A DNA stretch of 64,000 nt. Origin: Parietichytrium sp. I65-24A (lineage: Eukaryota > Sar > Bigyra > Thraustochytrida > Thraustochytriidae). Every line of letters begins with the position of its first letter. Position 1 is the first letter of the stretch. Made by a program: the position numbers and the translations under genes. The notes beneath the pieces were generated by a model. That model had not been told where the DNA came from. It worked only from the letters and a program-made list of their open reading frames with translations, and made no database searches. The stretch is from positions 62,001 through 126,000 of the forward strand of contig BLSF01000078.1 in assembly GCA_012862575.1 (NCBI GenBank), in the 5' to 3' direction. Positions 42,742-52,272 of the stretch are shown piece after piece.

Positions 42742-45700
42742 TCAACTCTGTTGCGGATGTTTGCATTGCGGGAGTGACAGGTGTTTCTCGGAGTGAAAGA
42801 TGCCAAAGCATTCCTTGCACAGAACCTGCTTACATATGTGGCAGTACTTCGTGGAGCGTCTTGGCTCGCGAGTGTGAGGGCGGCGCTCTCCTGAACCAGG
42901 ACTGGAAAACCTTTCGCAAGTTTTGCAGCAAAGGATGCAACGCAACTGGCCTTGTTTGCCATTCGTCATATCCGACGGTATTTTCACCCGGAGGTGAGTT
43001 CCCTTTGATGTGTCGAAGCGGAGCGTGTCAAGGTATGGGCCAAATGTTTCTGCGACTTTTCTCCGCTTTGCGCTCGGTGGAGTTGGCAACAAGGGCGGAG
43101 TTTCGATTTGTTCGACGTCTTCGGCGGCTCCCCAGGACGCCGAATGATTTTGGTCCACTTTTTGAGAGACTCCTGGAATGGCACGAGCTAACTTTTCCGG
43201 GGTAAGTGTGACCATTAACTCGTGTAAGAAATCGTCGTAGGTGAGGGAATTTCGCCTGGCAGCAACAAATTGGCTGTACGTACCAAAGCTATCAAGTTCG
43301 CCACGAAGAAGAGCGAGTTGTGTGAGTCGAAATGCATTGAACAGGATGTAGTCCAGGAAGGTCATCCACATTAACGATCCTGGATTGAGGTCTTTGTAGA
43401 TAGCCTGGCAGCTACTCACTACTTTCCTGACAAGATCGCAGCCGCCCATGAACTTGTTCCACATGCTAGTCATAACTGGAAGGAGTCTGACACACGTTGG
43501 CGGCGTGCCGTTTCTCACAACATCCGAGGAGTGCGCATGCCAGAGATGGAGGTGCTGCTCAGCCGTGTGATGTTCGACAGCAAAACCATATGCAGGGGAG
43601 CCGTCCGGTCCAAGCCTTGGGAATGCGCCAGGTCCCACATCATTGTACGCAAATGAGAGCCATCGATCGCACAGCAATTGTAGGAAACGGATCCAGTCCC
43701 TTCGCTGCTCTCTTGAGACATGGACCAAAATACCCTGAACAAGCTGAGACGTTGTTGCATAGATCAGGAGCGTCGAATCCAAGTTGAGCACAGCAGCGCG
43801 GTGAACAACTTGAACGCGATAGCTTGGGTTCGGCACCCACTCCTTGAACTGCTCGGACCCAGCCTCGCACTGTCTCCAGCTCCCTTCATCTGCTGCCTTT
43901 TGATTGAGGGCAAGAATTGTTTCTGCCGTTGTAGAGGTTTTGATATCCAACGCAATCAAACCAGCAAACTGTTGCTCCGAGCTCAAGACCGCCACCCCAT
44001 CTGGTGAGTCAGCAGCGTAAGGCACATCACGACGAGCGGCCAGCCCATACTCTTTAATGGAAGCGACGTTGTAGAACCCCTGCGTCTCCTCTCGTACGAA
44101 CTTGCTCAAGCCCTTTACTATAGCTTGCTCATTCGCGGACCCCTTATGAAGAGGATTTTTTGATTCGTTTGCGTTTCTTCCGAAAGGAGACATGAACCAA
44201 CGCTGAAACATAACCTGTAAAAAAGCCTTCTGACGGTCAGTGTTGGTGTAGCTATCTTGCAGATCCTCATCGTCGCTGTACAAGGCCCCCTCTGCAGGAG
44301 CAGACGATGCTGCGGCTTGTTCGTAAAAAGCAGCGATCGCGGCGCCTAAGACAGGCTTGGTGGCCCCAGGCGAAACATCGATGGCATTGTTTGCGACAAT
44401 TTGCAGGAGCTCGCTCTTCGATTTTCGAGACCAGTAAACCGCTGTCTTCTGCGCGAGGTGGTTTTGGTGTAAGCCCGTGGCTGTAGTCGCCGCGTCCGGC
44501 TCCAGCGGCGGAAGTGTCTGGGTGTCGAAACCGATGCTTTTCTGAGGAGAAAGTTTCGCAATCAGCTTCACGGACGCATGCATTCCCTGGAGCTCAGCTG
44601 TATCTATGAATACGCTTGAAATGCAGTTCATCGACGCAAACGTGTTTGTACTCGAACTGCGAAAGAGTCGCGCTAGGAACCAGCATTGGCTGCGCTGTGT
44701 CGCCGAGAGCTTGTACAACTTGCTCTCCATGTACTCCAAAGCATTTTCACTTCGCTTCTTGAACCCAGCAGAAGTTAAGACAATGGGAGGCTCGCGCACG
44801 TGTGGCATTCGCGCAACATTCCCAGGGCTTCCAGCTTGCTTCCCAGAGGTTGTCTCGTACACCCAGCGATTTTTGGTCAGGTTCATGTTCGTGGTGATCA
44901 GACGAGCGACCCTGGCTTTCCCTTGGCCGTGCCTCATCATTTGCGCAGCGATTCTCTCATGTCGTTTCACTGCAAGAAAATTCGAACGCTGACCTTTCAA
45001 TGGTACAACAACCCGCTTGCCCTTCACTCGGTCCTCCACCTTCTCGTCGCGGCCAATGAATGGAAACGAAGTGGTTTCCTTTGCTGTTCCGAGAATCGAA
45101 ACTCCAAGCGACTGCAGGATCTGGACAACATTCGCTTGCCGTAAAGGGTCTTGCTGCTTTGCCAGTTGCAGGTAGCCGCGATCAATGAACAGCATCAGGG
45201 CAGACGTTGCAGACGGCTGCAGCGAATCTCTTGATTGCACGCCATACAGCGTTACAACCGCATTCTCAATCATTTGCCCGACTTTCATGCGCAGGTCCTC
45301 TAGCCAGCCCTGCAAAATAAGGCCGCTTCCAACACTAACCATGAGATGTACCACTGGCTTTTTCTTCTTGGTTCTAGTTGGAATTCGCCGTATACCGTAG
45401 CTTTCAAATTTTCTCGAACCTTTTGCAATTTTGTCATCATCAAGGTCACACCAGGTTGTACCGCTGACAAAAAACTTTTGCACCCAATGTCGACGACACT
45501 CCGCCATCATGTTGAACAGAACCGGGTCTAGACTGTGTGGTGGATTTGAGACTCCGTCACGATTTTTTTGTTGACTACTAAAAGGTACGTCAGCGAACTT
45601 GAGTTGGTGCCGAACCTCATTATGGGCCATCAAGTCAAGAGGTTCAATAAAATTATATGAATATCTGTGCTTTGCAAATGCCGCAGCGGACTTTGATAAA

Positions 45701-46215
45701 TATCGCAGCCCAATTTCCACTTTGAGGTACCTCACAATCGTGCCGAAATCCAGCAGTGCCGCGTCCTTCTTGGAATCCACCAATCCGCGACGCAGCCAAG
45801 CTGCGAAGGACACCAAATACCCTTCAGGCATACACGCCGCGAAAGCTCCGAATATTGTGTCCTTCAGCTCCCCCCACCTGTCCGCGCGAACTCTGTCACA
45901 AATTTCTCGGGCTTCCGCCTTTACTTTGCCCAAAAGAATTTCATCGCAATAATTATAGCTCAGAATAGTAGGTGTCATCTTGTAACCACTCAAGGTCCCA
46001 TGGAACTCGCCGCCTTCGTGGCTCAATTCGCAAAATGCCCAGTCCGTCGGGTCTCCGAGGAGATTGTTGTCTGATTGGCAGCGTTCCAAGTCCTCCCCAG
46101 TCTCCACTCGGTCCTCATCGTCTGTCGAGTCACTTTCGCTGTCGTCTGAAACATCGGCCACGTCGCTCTCCTCGCCGCGCTCCTCATCTTGACGCAGTTC
46201 TCCGTCCTCGTTCAT
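42742..46215 (-). CDS. piggyBac-like transposase with embedded YqaJ-type nuclease domain
   Basis: A 1157-residue single frame. Acidic N-terminus (1-45), then a piggyBac-like DDE core: first Asp near 257-259 (TTWCDLDDDKIAKG), second Asp345 (LMLFIDRGYL, followed by LGVSILGTAKETTSFPF), third Asp927 in the hallmark MGGCDLV with the downstream helix (MWMTFLDYILFNAFRL). Between the second and third Asp is a ~550-residue insert: a SAP-like helix pair (~597-631, KSELLQIVANNAIDVSPGAT), then a PD-(D/E)xK nuclease of YqaJ type (~665-850) with Glu696 (KGSANEQAIVKGL), Asp739 (AADSPDGVAV), Asp757-x-Lys759 (LIALDIKT) and Gln802 (YRVQVVHRA). The C-terminus is a Cys/His cluster (C1093, C1096, C1125, C1128, C1133, C1136, H1141, H1145), as in piggyBac transposases. 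The frame is intact and all expected catalytic residues are present. Assignment rests on motifs seen by eye. Confidence 0.82.
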   Translation of the reverse strand: MNEDGELRQDEERGEESDVADVSDDSESDSTDDEDRVETGEDLERCQSDNNLLGDPTDWAFCELSHEGGEFHGTLSGYKMTPTILSYNYCDEILLGKVKAEAREICDRVRADRWGELKDTIFGAFAACMPEGYLVSFAAWLRRGLVDSKKDAALLDFGTIVRYLKVEIGLRYLSKSAAAFAKHRYSYNFIEPLDLMAHNEVRHQLKFADVPFSSQQKNRDGVSNPPHSLDPVLFNMMAECRRHWVQKFFVSGTTWCDLDDDKIAKGSRKFESYGIRRIPTRTKKKKPVVHLMVSVGSGLILQGWLEDLRMKVGQMIENAVVTLYGVQSRDSLQPSATSALMLFIDRGYLQLAKQQDPLRQANVVQILQSLGVSILGTAKETTSFPFIGRDEKVEDRVKGKRVVVPLKGQRSNFLAVKRHERIAAQMMRHGQGKARVARLITTNMNLTKNRWVYETTSGKQAGSPGNVARMPHVREPPIVLTSAGFKKRSENALEYMESKLYKLSATQRSQCWFLARLFRSSSTNTFASMNCISSVFIDTAELQGMHASVKLIAKLSPQKSIGFDTQTLPPLEPDAATTATGLHQNHLAQKTAVYWSRKSKSELLQIVANNAIDVSPGATKPVLGAAIAAFYEQAAASSAPAEGALYSDDEDLQDSYTNTDRQKAFLQVMFQRWFMSPFGRNANESKNPLHKGSANEQAIVKGLSKFVREETQGFYNVASIKEYGLAARRDVPYAADSPDGVAVLSSEQQFAGLIALDIKTSTTAETILALNQKAADEGSWRQCEAGSEQFKEWVPNPSYRVQVVHRAAVLNLDSTLLIYATTSQLVQGILVHVSREQRRDWIRFLQLLCDRWLSFAYNDVGPGAFPRLGPDGSPAYGFAVEHHTAEQHLHLWHAHSSDVVRNGTPPTCVRLLPVMTSMWNKFMGGCDLVRKVVSSCQAIYKDLNPGSLMWMTFLDYILFNAFRLTQLALLRGELDSFGTYSQFVAARRNSLTYDDFLHELMVTLTPEKLARAIPGVSQKVDQNHSASWGAAEDVEQIETPPLLPTPPSAKRRKVAETFGPYLDTLRFDTSKGTHLRVKIPSDMTNGKQGQLRCILCCKTCERFSSPGSGERRPHTREPRRSTKYCHICKQVLCKECFGIFHSEKHLSLPQCKHPQQS

Positions 46216-46769
46216 GCTGCAAGCCTAGTCTGTGTCTTCGCTGCGCGCACACAACGGGGAGGGCATTCAAAGACTTCAAAAATTTGTGCATTTTGACAAT
46301 TTTGAGCCGAGCTTCCTCACGGTGCAACTCAATTGAGAAACTTCCGAAACGGGCTCCATCATGATGATGATCACTATAAAAAATCAACGCATGAACCTCA
46401 TGGCGAACTTATTGGCATATAAATCTACCAAAGTAATTTATCCGCCAGAATAAAAAGCCGTCATTTCATTATCGGTAGAAAATATCTACCGATAACTGAA
46501 TTTTGAATTTTTTGATTTTTTGATTTTTTTCCACTCTTGAGTCTCTTGAGTTTTGAGACTGGTCGTGAGTGACACAGAGAAGCGCGGGACTAGACGCGCG
46601 ATACGCGGACGGGTAGAAGCCAGGCAGCGGGAGGAGGAAGGAGAATTCGCCGCGCGCGCACCCCCACTACCCCTCGTCCCTCCGTCCCAGCGTGCCCACA
46701 CTTGTGGTTGCCAAAGGCCGCGGGATCCCGTCCCATCCATCCACCCATCCACCCAGTGAAGCATCAGAG
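46216..46769. other. intergenic region with a sharp composition change
   Basis: AT-rich to about 46540, then abruptly GC-rich to the ARS2-like start codon. Contains the palindrome at 46471-46493 and a CCATCCAC run at 46733-46757. No gene. Confidence 0.6.
46471..46493. repeat. perfect 9-bp inverted repeat
   Basis: ATCGGTAGA and TCTACCGAT around AAATA, about 255 bp upstream of the transposase start codon. Confidence 0.85.
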
Positions 46770-48619
46770 ATGCGGCGGCGCTCTCGCAGTCCGCGTCGGC
46801 GTTCGGGAAGCAGCCAGCAGGGTCCCCGGCGAGGACCCCCCTCAGACCCTCGCGACGTTCTCCTAGCGTTTCCCGCGTGGGCGCGCGGCGAGGACGCCCG
46901 GGGTCTGCCGGTGTCGGCAGCCGGGTACGATGCGTACGTGTCCGCGTGGCGCGATGCTCAAGCGCGAGAGTTCCTGAACCGCCGCTCGCGGGAGGAGTGG
47001 TTCCAGGAACGTTTCTGCCCCCTCCGCAGGGACGTCGCCGCGCGGACACTTTCCAACAGGGCCGTACGCCGCGCGCTCGACTGGGCGGACCCTGCCTTCC
47101 CGCTCACCACCCCCTCGCCCGCCAAACAGACCAGTCCCACCAGTCCCAACAGTCCCACCAGTCCCAGGTCCCCGCAAGCGTCCGCGCACCCCCGCGCACC
47201 GGGCTTCGTGGCCCACCTGGACCAGCCGGCGGGGGGATGGGCCACGTGGGCCACGTGGGACGCGCGCTGCTGGACGCGGCGGCGTTCGTTCCGCGCATCC
47301 CCGAGTCCGTGGAACGTTCCGCGCTCGGTCGCGCGGTGGGACAGGTCTGCGAGGACGGGACGGCGGACGCGAGCGTGGACGCGGAGACGGGGACGGCGGC
47401 GGTGCAGGTTCTCGTGGGCGAGCCGCAGGCGCTGGTGGCGTCCAGCGCGAGCCTGAACAGCGTGGGCCGCGTGCTGGCGCCGGGGATCGTCCGCGCGGGC
47501 AAGCCCAAGTTCGAGCGGGACGCGTGGGTGTGCTGCGCGGACCCCGCGCTCCAAGGCGCGGTGCGCGCTGCGCTGGACAACCAGCGCGCGCTGGAGGCGG
47601 ACGGCCACCGCATCGCGCTGGTGCCGGTCCGCGCCGGGCCGGCCAACCCTGTGCTCGGCCAGGAGTTCGCGCACCCCGTGAGGGTCCTCGCGGACGCTGT
47701 GCTCGCGCCGCGCGTGGCCGCAGCGTGGGACGAGCTGCGCGGCGTGCAAGGCGGCGTGGAGGAGGTGCTGCGCGGCGAGCACGTGCGCGCGTTCGTGGAA
47801 GAGGGAGATTCTGGTTACCCGGCGAATGTGACTGCGATGGTGGAGGAAACAGGCGACGTAGCGCTGCGCGAGTTCGTGCGGGAGGTGGGCGCAGCTAAGA
47901 GGAAGCTGGACGTGGTGCTGGCGTACCTGCGAGACGTGCATCTGGTGAGCTACTACGCGAGGACCAGCTTCAGCTGCACCGCGAGTATGATGTACATGCT
48001 ACGGTTCCCGTGCCTTCGGCCGCTCCCCACGCTGGACGCGCTCAAGAAGGGACACGAAGAGTGGCGCAAACTCAAGGAAGACGCGCCGGGGAAGAGCGTC
48101 GAGGAGCTCATCGACGCGTGGCGACAAACTGAGAGCAATCCGCCTGCCACTAGGGCTGTGGACGACGGCGCTCAGACATTGTTAGAGTCTGCTCGAGCGG
48201 TGAAGCAAAAAATTGTAGATGACCTGGCCAAGCTGGAGCAAGCCAAAGAGGAAGCTGTTGTCGCCTACTGTGAGTCGCAGACGAAGCGGGAGGCTCCGGG
48301 CCGCTTCAGATGCCTCCTTCCTCCTCACAAGCTCTTCAAGACCCAGGAACACGTGCACAAATACATCCGAGCCAACCACGGGGACGATAAGTTACTGGCC
48401 GTGTATCAGAAGGCTGAAGAAGCATTTGCCGAGCAAGTCTTTCTGGATGATCCAGAGAAGCCGCTCCCTCCTCTCCCGCGATATGCTGAACCGCACTCGC
48501 GCGAGGACTACATTCGCCAGCACTTTCCACATCACCTTCCTCCTGGAGAGAGGCCCACCACTCCAAAGCTAGCGGACCTTCATCGATTCCGGACTGTAAT
48601 TGACTTCACTTTGATTTAG
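46770..48619 (+). CDS. SRRT: SERRATE/ARS2 homologue with an internal frame change
   Basis: Homologue of ARS2/SERRATE, which links the nuclear cap-binding complex to RNA processing and decay. It starts at the ATG giving an RS-rich N-terminus (MRRRSRSPRRRSGS). The first frame carries the ARS2 N-terminal pattern (VLLAFPAWARGED ... EWFQERF). At the G6 tract 47231-47236 coding sense moves by one base: downstream, the other frame carries YLRDVHLVSYYARTSF, matching ARS2's YLR.VHs.DYY, and a zinc-finger-like CLLPPHKLFKTQEHVHKYI, matching the ARS2 C-terminal finger. No plausible intron joins the frames. A missing G, assembly error or a real mutation, explains it best. The 5' ~1.1 kb is strikingly GC-rich at third codon positions, the rest less so. 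Confidence 0.78.
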
Positions 48620-48871
48620 TTCCACAGTAACTATAACAATAACAATGATTTGCTTCAAGTTTCTGTTTCTGTTTTGATTGTGTTCACAATGGAAAAAAGT
48701 CTTATCGGAGCTGACTTTCTGCAAGGGTAGAATCCAAGAAGAGGATGTACGGAGAACGTGTGAGCCTGGAGAGACCGATCTGCATGCGGGGGGTGGGGGC
48801 CGTTGTGTGTGAGCGCAAATTCGTCTCGCAACACACGTTGGTTATAACTCATTCGTTCTTTCTTTGACCAC

Positions 48872-51800
48872 TCATGGAATTTCCGCGTTCTTGCGCGGCA
48901 TGTTGTCCAGAGTTTCGAATATGTACTGAAGACCAGGGCGAGTCGATGCTCCAACAATCCTCTGCCAGACATAGCCCGACCTGTGCAAAAACTCTTCGTG
49001 GCCGAACAAAATCAAATGATTTCGCGCTCGCGAGAGTAAAACGTTTAGCCGCCTGGGGCAACTCATAAATGTTCGTTTGTTGCGCTGGTCGTCGCTATAC
49101 TCCGTTCGGCAACAGCTCACGATGACGATGTTGCTTTCTCCGCCCTGGAACGCATCGGTTGTTGCCACGCGGACAGGGCAGTCCTGTACCGCAATTCCGG
49201 AGTTTGCAACGAGCCGGGTCTGGATGGCGACCACCTGCGCTCGGTACAAGCACACAATTGAGATGTCGACAGTGTCAACGCCCGCGCGAACAAGCTTTTC
49301 GACGAGTGAACAAATCAGAGCTGACTCTACTTCGTTGCAATACGACTCCCCTTTTCGAAGCTCGCGGCCATGGCCGACATCAAAATACACGATTGGGCTC
49401 AATTCGGGTACAAACGGCTCGCGTTCTGCGTCGGAAATGCCATTTATAACCCTACCGTTGTAGAAGAGCTCAGAACACATGGACGAAATGGTTGGGTGGC
49501 AGCGGTATTGTGTGTGGAGCAAGATCGGCGTGTAGATTCCCCATCTACAAAGCCTTTCAAATAAGCTTGTGCCAAACCAGACCTCCGTTGCATTCTGCAC
49601 AAGACCACTGTTTGTGGGCGCATCGCTCACAGTGACTGGGGGAAGTTGCAGCGGATCGCCGACCAAAACTAAGAACTCGCAGTTTGTATTGAATATTGGT
49701 AGCAGCGAGAGCGCCTCCACTGCCTGGCAGGCCTCGTCCAAAAACAAAATCGTTCGCTTGCCTTCAAACAGCTTAGAAGCAAAGTCTTTTGCAGCGCTGC
49801 TGCAGCACGTCAATCCAACGATGCGAGCCTGTTCGAGCTGGGCTTTTCTCCCGCGCGCTTTGTAATTATCTCCTCTTGAGCCACCTCCCGTCGACAATGA
49901 ACCAGCGCTATGCAACACGTAGCTCTGCAATTCGCGATCGATTTTCCTGTCGCTTCCGACTCTTGCGAGATCCGTAATACCGTTTTTCAAAAGCGTTTTG
50001 AGCATGTTGTCTACGGCGGTATTGGTAGCAGCGCTCAGACAGATTCGCACATCATTGTTGGCGTCACCCAGCAGCTGGCAGCAGAGCGCAATACACGCGC
50101 AGATCAACTTTGTTTTCCCGCACCCGTAGGGGCCGTGCACGATGCTGACCTTCTCCGAGCTCTGGCTCAGGAACCAATCCGACGTCTTGCGAAGGGCTCT
50201 AGCCTGGGCATCGTTCAATGCAAAACGTCGCACTACCTCTACATAAGCCCTTTCGACGGTTTCTGGCTCACTCAAGTCTCCGCATCGCTCGACGGGGAGC
50301 GCAGGCCTGCTCAAATCCGGCTCTTTACACGCGCGGGCCAAAAGATACGGGAAGATCGGTGGTCTGGCGATCTGCCCGTCACGCAACTGACAAGCGAGCT
50401 GAAGCATCATAAATTCGTTCTCGATGCTCTGGCCTCGTTGAGCGCATACCTTGGTTTGCGATGACCAAGTTCCTGACACGAAACTTGGACTAAAATTGGT
50501 TGACAATGGTTCCACTGAGCGTTTGTGCGCAGCTTTTCAGTTAGCGAAGCTTTTGACAAGAAGACAGACAGACAGACAGACCTACAAACTCAAACCATTT
50601 CTAGCTTGGTAACTCCACTTACCTTGCAAATTACCATCCGGCGTTGCGGACTGCCAAACTGATCGAAAGATCCAAACTTGCTCTGACAAAGAGTCGCTTG
50701 TTTTAGCTGTTTTGTTTTTTCCCTGCCAAAATGGCTGTCTGGAGACAAACCACAAATCCCCTAGCGAGCATGTTTTCCGCAAGTAGTCCTGCTTGCTCAG
50801 CGCGGTAGATGACATGAAGTAGCGAGTCGTCGCAGTTTCTGAGCTCTTGCGCGGTGAAGAGCATTCGTCTGAGTCACTATGGTTCGAGTCATCTCCGTCA
50901 CTTTCCGACCCTCTTCTTCGTTTACGGTACTTTTGCTTTTTATGGGCTTGGAAAGGTTTCCTCGACTTTGACTTTCCGGGGATCTTTTTATACATTGTAC
51001 AAGCGGCGTCTGCCATCGAAGGTGCGCCAAGCCTCATCGTCAGGTTTGCGTACGATATGGATTCCAACTCACCTTGCACCGACCTGACGAGGAAGGCTGC
51101 ATACTTCTCTTCAGCTTCCTTCGGCGAATAGTTTTCCAGCGAGGTTAGTCTTGCAGTGTTGACCCCCTTCTTATCGCGCGCTGGAAACTGTATCAGATAA
51201 TCCGTCGACTTTACGCTCGAAGGCTCTCGAAAAGAGGTGAGAGCTGAACCATTTCGCGGAGGCTGTGAGGGCAAAGGCTTGCTTTCATCTGATTGATTGA
51301 ATGCTTGAGCTGGCGGTCGAAAGGGCTTCCGCAGCCCAGTGGCTCGCCTCTCACTGTCCTTAAGCCCATCGCAATTCTCCTTTCCCACACAAAGCTGATT
51401 CGCCCTTGATTGAGGAGCACTGACTTTCAAAGGGACTAGTACAGGTTTACTCTTGATAGACGGTATGGAAATCTCGCTTTCGAGATTCGCTCCTTCCAGG
51501 GCAAACATCTCTAGAAGATCACAGCCGGCCTGGTCAGCTATTTTGACGATGGAACCAACTGTTGTAGATTCTCGCTCTTTGCCATCATGAGTCTGAGAAG
51601 GGGGTGTTTGAACTTTGGGGGCGGGATCAAACATATCTAGTAAGTCGTCTGTGGACAGTGGTTCGCTTGATCGTGTACTTTGCGACATGCCGGGCTTTGT
51701 GTCTAAGCTTCCATCCAATCTCTGCCTTTTCCCAGTCTTTTGGACGATAACTGCAGAGACTTCTCTTCGGCTTACTGGAGGAGGAAGAGCGCACGCGCTC

Positions 51801-52272
51801 CTCGTTGCCAAACGGTTAGAAATAGGCTGAATCGACTGCTTTACCACCATTTCCGAGGCTCTGGTTGCATGGGCATCACTTCCGGTCAGCTCCTCTCCGA
51901 CTTGCACAAGAAACCCCTCCATTTCAATATCTGAGCCACTCGCAATGTCGTCTGTCACGGGCATTACCTCCAGCGGCGCCTGCGCGAACGCTTTCGCGAG
52001 GTCCTCCGTTCTTTCATTGTCATACAAGAAAGCCTTTCCATCGCTCACTTTGACCGCGCCTTCCAGCCATTTCTGGCAAAACAGTTTCCCAATCGCCACG
52101 CCAGCGCACCATCGCATGGTGTCACCACGTCGCCAATTCAATAACGAACTGTCAGTGCTCTCGGCCAGAATTGCCAGAATTCTGTGTTCTTCTGACGACA
52201 CCGTCCACTTACCTTGTGCCGCTTGCGATGCTTTTGCCGCGTGTAAGTGGCTTCGAAACGGCGCGCCACCAT
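48872..52272 (-). CDS. ZGRF1: ZGRF1-type DNA helicase, three exons
   Basis: Homologue of ZGRF1 (yeast Mte1 shares its N-terminal domain), a 5'-3' SF1B helicase in recombination repair. Exons: 52272-52213, 52072-50623 and 50472-48872; product 1036 residues. Exons 1 and 2 join to rebuild the DUF2439 domain: ATYTRQKHRKRHK then KWLEGAVKVSDGKAFLYDNE. The middle is a long disordered region with an SLGDLWFVSR element like ZGRF1's KDDLWV.SK. Exon 3 is the helicase: Walker A GPYGCGKT (~617-624), Walker B LFLDEACQ, then GDPLQLPPV, TQYRCHPTIS, TTDAFQGGESNIVIVS and LSRARNHLILFG, all aligning with ZGRF1/UPF1-like motifs. The zinc-finger GRF motif of animal ZGRF1 was not seen. Confidence 0.88.
50473..50622 (-). 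other. intron 2 of the ZGRF1-like gene (150 nt)
   Basis: Donor GTAAGT after TTGCAAG and acceptor GTGTCAG before GAACTTGG, phase 1, rebuilding a Gly codon. A GTCT repeat (minus-strand sense, 50562-50582) lies inside. Confidence 0.85.
52073..52212 (-). other. intron 1 of the ZGRF1-like gene (140 nt)
   Basis: Donor GTAAGT after CACAAG, acceptor TTTTGCCAG before AAATGG, phase 0. It interrupts the DUF2439 domain and its removal restores the domain's basic YT.QK..K.K core. Confidence 0.88.

Larger units (their letters stand above)
42725..46493 (-). mobile_element. probable piggyBac-like DNA transposon locus
   Basis: The transposase gene with its two flanking palindromes (42725-42741, 46471-46493) is the largest unit I can justify. 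I could not find long terminal inverted repeats or paired TTAA target duplications: a TTAA lies at 42731 on the left, and none to 46560 on the right. The true element ends are therefore unknown, and it may be a solo or domesticated gene. Confidence 0.4.

Noticed and set aside
42500-46560. Canonical piggyBac ends (TTAA duplications and inverted terminal repeats)
   Set aside because: Only a left TTAA at 42731 was found, none on the right to 46560, and no matching inverted ends were visible, so I do not claim element boundaries.
47140-47240. An intron explaining the ARS2 frame change
   Set aside because: The GT sites in the interval are poor donors, and the one GT-AG pair considered (47168-47224) has a length divisible by three, so it does not change frame.
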